Positions 48,871-51,970 of a stretch of 51,970 nucleotides of DNA are shown in pieces. The first letter of the stretch is position 1; the number at the start of each line of letters is the position of its first letter. The position numbers and the translations under genes were made by a program. The DNA lies in assembly GCA_029263295.1 (NCBI GenBank), contig JAJCXT010000073.1, positions 1-51,970 on the forward strand. The letters are read 5' to 3'. The notes under the pieces are model-generated. The model had not been told where the DNA came from, searched no databases, and was given only the letters and a program-made list of their open reading frames with translations. The stretch is from Acidobacteriota bacterium (GTDB lineage: Bacteria > Acidobacteriota > UBA890 > WLXD01).

Positions 48871-49169
48871 AGGGTACCGCGTACCGCCGAAGTTCGGCCC
48901 GCCAGGCATGTCCGCTGTCGGCCGGTCACGTCAGGCGGCCACGCAAGCTCACCGAACGGTCTTGACAGTTCGTGCACCGTGCGCAGACAATGTGCTCATC
49001 GGGCTGGGCGCCCCCTTTCCTTCCTTCGGCGCCAGCCTTCTGCACTTTCCCGGATTCAAGCGCGGGGATTGCCGCGCCTTTCCGGGAGTCTCACCGGATC
49101 ACCTGAGCAGCATCGAATCCGTTTCGGATGCGCTCCCGATTCGTCTCCCATTCGGGGCTAGATCACTAC
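48802..49169 (+). other. Long leader region of rho
   Basis: 368 nt between the cytochrome and rho. It contains the tandem repeat, the promoter at 48962-48991 and, after the promoter, about 170 nt of pyrimidine-patched, C-containing sequence without a clear hairpin. Rho genes are often autoregulated by Rho-dependent termination in a long leader; this one has the space for it. Confidence 0.5.
48962..48991 (+). promoter_or_regulatory. Candidate rho promoter
   Basis: Perfect TTGACA at 48962-48967 and GACAAT at 48986-48991 with an 18-base spacer. The predicted transcript start near 48998 leaves a leader of about 170 nt before rho. Confidence 0.55.
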
Positions 49170-50594
49170 ATGTCAGAGCAACAACAGCAGCAGCCGAAAC
49201 CCAAACGACGACGTGGACGCCGGCGGTCTCGTGGAGGACGGGGACGCAGGCGCGGTGGACAGAACCAGCGTCGGCCACCCAAGTTCACGCCTCCGAGCGA
49301 TGAAGACACCGCCGCACTACTCGAGGGATGTCACTCCATCGAGGATCTGCTCGACGCCAAGCCTGCTGACCTGAAGGCCATCGCGGCGGAGCTCGAGATC
49401 GCGGACATCGATGAGATGGCGCCGGACGTGCTCGTTCAGGCGATTCTCACGGCACAGGCTGAGAAGAACGGCCTCGTTTATCGCGAAGGCGTGCTGGAGT
49501 CTCTGCCCGACGGCTACGGCTTCATGCGAGCCGCAGAGAACTCTTATCTGCCGGGTGACGAAGATGTCTACGTCTCCCCTACCCAGATCCGACGTTTCGA
49601 TTTGCGCACCGGCGACCAGATCATGGGCAGCGTACGCCCGCCGAAGCAGGGTGAGAAGTACTTTGCGCTGGTTCAGATCGACGAGATCAACGGCGGCACG
49701 CCGAGTTCGGCTCTCGACCGAGGAGTGTTCGCGGAGCTCACTCCGCATCATCCCGAGCGCCAGATCGTGATCGAAGGCGGCGAAGAGGATGATCCGGCGG
49801 GTCGCGTGATCGACCTGTTGTGCCCGCTCGGTTTCGGCCAACGTGCTCTCATCGTGTCGCCCCCGCGCGCGGGTAAGACGATCCTGCTGAAGACCATTGC
49901 GAACGGTCTGGCAGAGAACCACCCCGACGTGAAGCTCATCGTGCTGCTCATCGACGAGCGGCCCGAGGAAGTCACGGACATGAAGCGTTCGATCAAGGGC
50001 GAGGTCATCTACTCGACCTTCGATGAGCCCGCCAACCGCCATGTGGCGGTGGGTGAGATCGTGCTGCACAAGGCACGTCGCATGGTCGAGAGCGGCCACG
50101 ATGTTGTCATTCTCCTCGACTCCCTCACCCGCCTCGCACGCGCGCACAACACCGTCACGCCGTCTTCCGGCCGCGTGATGTCGGGTGGTGTCGATGCCAA
50201 CGCTCTGGCGAAGCCGAAGAAGTTCTTCGGCTCGGCGCGCGCGTTTGAAGAGGGTGGCTCTCTCACGATTATCGCGACGGCGCTGATCGAGACCGGCAGC
50301 CGGATGGACGAGGTGATCTTCGAGGAGTTCAAGGGAACAGGAAACTCGGAAATTGTTCTCGAGCGCAGGCTTGCGGACAAGCGCATCTTCCCGGCCATCG
50401 AGCTGAACAAGTCGGGGACGCGAAAAGAGGAACTGCTGCTCGATGATGAGTCGCTGAAAGCCATGTGGCTGCTGCGCAAGGCATTGGCGGCGGTGCCGGC
50501 CGACGAGGCCATGGAGCTGTTGCTCAAGCGGCTCAATCAGACCAAGAACAACGCCGAGTTCCTCACGTCGTTGGTAGAAGGTGGCGTGGCCTAA
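49170..50594 (+). CDS. rho: Transcription termination factor Rho
   Basis: Hexameric RNA helicase that ends transcription. 474 residues: an unusual N-terminus with a Gln run and then an Arg/Gly-rich stretch (about 1-40, [12 protein letters not shown]), the Rho N-terminal helical part, the OB-fold RNA-binding domain ([25 protein letters not shown]) and the RecA-like ATPase. Walker A is SPPRAGKT near residue 230 (Lys to Arg before AGKT relative to E. coli), Walker [17 protein letters not shown], and the Q/R-loop region follows ([17 protein letters not shown]). ATG 49170 fits the family; the frame is open 14 codons further. E. coli Rho is 419 residues, so the extra length is mostly the basic N-terminus. 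Confidence 0.95.
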   Translation: MSEQQQQQPKPKRRRGRRRSRGGRGRRRGGQNQRRPPKFTPPSDEDTAALLEGCHSIEDLLDAKPADLKAIAAELEIADIDEMAPDVLVQAILTAQAEKNGLVYREGVLESLPDGYGFMRAAENSYLPGDEDVYVSPTQIRRFDLRTGDQIMGSVRPPKQGEKYFALVQIDEINGGTPSSALDRGVFAELTPHHPERQIVIEGGEEDDPAGRVIDLLCPLGFGQRALIVSPPRAGKTILLKTIANGLAENHPDVKLIVLLIDERPEEVTDMKRSIKGEVIYSTFDEPANRHVAVGEIVLHKARRMVESGHDVVILLDSLTRLARAHNTVTPSSGRVMSGGVDANALAKPKKFFGSARAFEEGGSLTIIATALIETGSRMDEVIFEEFKGTGNSEIVLERRLADKRIFPAIELNKSGTRKEELLLDDESLKAMWLLRKALAAVPADEAMELLLKRLNQTKNNAEFLTSLVEGGVA

Positions 50595-50642
50595 GACTCG
50601 GGCTGCCAGGGATCTCGGGCTGACAGAAAGGGGCGCGACGAC

Positions 50643-51203
50643 GTGATTTGGGTCGGGCTGGTTCTTCTCGCGGTCGGCATCTACCTCGCCTACATCTACA
50701 ACCGCCTCGTGGCACTCGGCCGTCGCGCGGATGGCGCCTGGGCCGATATCGATGCCCAGTTGAAGCGTCGCCACGATCTCGTCCCGGCGCTGGTCGAGAC
50801 GGTGAAGGGCTATGCGTCGCACGAGCGCAGCACCCTGGAAGAGGTTGTCTCCCGACGGACGGTTGCCCAGCAGATTTCCGGCGGGCCGGACGGCGCCGCG
50901 CAGCAAGCCGAGAACGGCCTGGCGGTCGCGATGCGGGGCCTATTCGCGCTTGCCGAGGACTATCCTGACCTGCGAGCCAGCGAGCGTTTCGGTAGCCTGC
51001 AGCTGCAGCTGGCCGAGATCGAGGACGCGTTGCAGGCGGCACGCCGCTACTACAACGCCGTGGTTCGCGACCTCAATACGCTCGTTGCCTCGTTTCCCAC
51101 CCTGGTGGTGGCGGGGATGTTCGGGTTCGGTCGCCGCGACTTCTTCGAACTGGACAGCCCGCTGGAGCGTCAGGTACCGGAGGCGAAATTCGATGGTGAG
51201 TAG
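50643..51203 (+). CDS. lemA: LemA family protein
   Basis: 186-residue membrane protein of unknown biochemical role. A single N-terminal TM (about 3-19, WVGLVLLAVGIYLAYIYN) is followed by a long helical domain with the family core LKRRHDLVPALVETVKGYASHE and RYYNAVVRDLNTLVASFP. GTG start with AAAGGGG upstream. LemA genes are usually beside TPM-domain or DUF2207 genes; a DUF2207-type gene does overlap its end by 11 nt. The C-terminal tail (FELDSPLERQVPEAKFDGE) is conserved in spirit with other LemA (FxxxEExR/ExP). Confidence 0.93.
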   Translation: MIWVGLVLLAVGIYLAYIYNRLVALGRRADGAWADIDAQLKRRHDLVPALVETVKGYASHERSTLEEVVSRRTVAQQISGGPDGAAQQAENGLAVAMRGLFALAEDYPDLRASERFGSLQLQLAEIEDALQAARRYYNAVVRDLNTLVASFPTLVVAGMFGFGRRDFFELDSPLERQVPEAKFDGE

Positions 51204-51970
51204 TTCCCGTCAGCACTATGCCCTGCACCGGCGAATCCGCATCGCGGTTCTCGGTTCCCTTCTCTGTGCTCTTGCTGTCGGCCACTCCGTGGACGCCCAG
51301 GAGCGCCGTTATTGGGTCGAGTCGTTCCACGCCGAGATCGTCGTTCAACCCGACGGCGATGTCGACGTCACCGAGCGTCTCACCTTCGCCTTCGAGGGCA
51401 GTTTCAACGGGATCTACCGTGACATCCCCTGGCGCTATCGCACTCCATGGGGGCTCGACTACGAGTTAAGGATCACCTCGCTGGCAGTGCTTGGCGAGGG
51501 TGGTGAGGTGCTCGAGCACGAGGCTGGCCGCAATGGCGACTACTACCGTTTCAAGGTATGGGTCCCGGGGGCCCAGGACACGCGCCGGACGGTGACCCTC
51601 CGTTATCGCGTCGAGCGCGGGCTGCGCTTCTTCGAGGCCAGCGAGGAGGGGTTTGGCGACGCTCGCGACGAGTTCTACTGGAACGTCACCGGCGATCGTT
51701 GGGATGTGCCGATCCGGCGCGCGACGGCACGCGTGCGACTGCCCGAGGCGGTGACGGAACCGGTGAGCTCACGCGCCTACACCGGCGTCTACGGCAGTGA
51801 CGCCGAGGGCGCGACGATAAGCCGCGAGCAACCGGGTGATCTGGTTTTTCAGGCGAACAGCGTCCTCGATCCGGGCCACGGGATGACGATCGTCGTCGGC
51901 TGGCCGGCTGGCGTCGTGCACCGCCCGACGGCCGTCGACAACGCGGCCTACCTGCTCAGTGACAACTGGC
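51193..51970 (+). CDS. DUF2207 membrane protein (3' truncated by window edge)
   Basis: An open frame from ATG 51193 to the end of the window, about 259 codons with no stop, overlapping lemA by 11 nt. It begins with a signal peptide (IAVLGSLLCALAVGHSVDAQ), followed by YWVESFHAEIVVQPDGDVDVTERLTFAFEGSFNGIYRDIPWRY-type sequence, the recognisable N-terminal domain of DUF2207/YciQ-like proteins, then beta-rich sequence. Full-length members carry TM segments near the C-terminus, which lie outside. GTG 51196 is an alternative start. Co-location with lemA fits the conserved pairing. Function unknown, probably envelope-related. Confidence 0.88.
   Translation, partial: MVSSSRQHYALHRRIRIAVLGSLLCALAVGHSVDAQERRYWVESFHAEIVVQPDGDVDVTERLTFAFEGSFNGIYRDIPWRYRTPWGLDYELRITSLAVLGEGGEVLEHEAGRNGDYYRFKVWVPGAQDTRRTVTLRYRVERGLRFFEASEEGFGDARDEFYWNVTGDRWDVPIRRATARVRLPEAVTEPVSSRAYTGVYGSDAEGATISREQPGDLVFQANSVLDPGHGMTIVVGWPAGVVHRPTAVDNAAYLLSDNW

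Noticed and set aside
49317-50906. A 529-codon open frame on the minus strand opposite rho
   Set aside because: It mirrors the rho codons; translation is low-complexity and unlike any family, and rho is clearly coding. High-GC genes often leave long antisense frames.
1-51970. tRNA or rRNA genes
   Set aside because: No cloverleaf-like T-arm signature or rRNA-like conserved block was noticed; a tRNA scan would settle it.

Overview
This 52 kb window is high-GC chromosomal DNA from a diderm (LPS-making) bacterium. Outer-membrane genes are plentiful: bamA, lpxD, fabZ, lpxA, lpxI, lptE, a fused lptF-lptG and a lolC/lolD pair. They sit beside clpC, a stand-alone ATP-dependent DNA ligase and a LexA lacking its protease dyad, a mix that does not look like a typical proteobacterium. 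The fused LptFG, clpC between lolD and bamA, and the lysS-lol-bam-lpx order suggest Acidobacteriota or a related deep phylum. That placement is inference from gene content, not from a marker-gene tree.

Layout. (1) 1-14.9 kb, plus strand: the end of fabG, then acpP, fabF, lysS, a LolC/E-type permease, lolD, clpC, bamA, lpxD, fabZ, lpxA, lpxI and a Gfo/Idh/MocA oxidoreductase. This is one almost unbroken run joining fatty-acid synthesis, lipoprotein export, outer-membrane protein assembly and early lipid A synthesis. (2) 15-19.5 kb: a YbdK-type carboxylate-amine ligase, an MBL-fold hydrolase, a PmtA-like methyltransferase, and a coupled GHMP sugar kinase plus GalU-like nucleotidyltransferase that look like a sugar-activation module. 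(3) 19.5-32.9 kb: lexA-like (minus), then ruvX-mltG-ribH-nusB-leuS-lptE-holA, rpsT (minus), murJ-dtd-xerC-cca and metK. (4) 33-36 kb, minus: fused lptFG translationally coupled to a glycosyltransferase. (5) 36-38.9 kb: a loose accessory island with two small Cys-rich single-pass membrane proteins, each between direct repeats, an orphan beta-rich ORF, a HEPN-like protein and the C-terminal remnant of a tyrosine recombinase. (6) 38.9-42.1 kb: rnz, a hotdog thioesterase, etfB, etfA. (7) 42.1-48.8 kb: DNA ligase and an M23 endopeptidase (minus), a lytic transglycosylase with LysM domains, a secreted TIM-barrel glycosidase-like protein and a small cytochrome c. (8) 48.8 kb to the end: rho behind a long repeat-bearing leader, lemA and the start of a DUF2207 protein.

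Most genes are tightly packed, with 1-nt TGATG or 4-nt ATGA/GTGA overlaps implying translational coupling. I saw no rRNA, tRNA, CRISPR array, intact insertion sequence or intact prophage. The features most worth following are the LexA homologue with both catalytic residues replaced, the kinase/nucleotidyltransferase pair, the fused LptFG, and the repeat-flanked Cys-rich membrane proteins.
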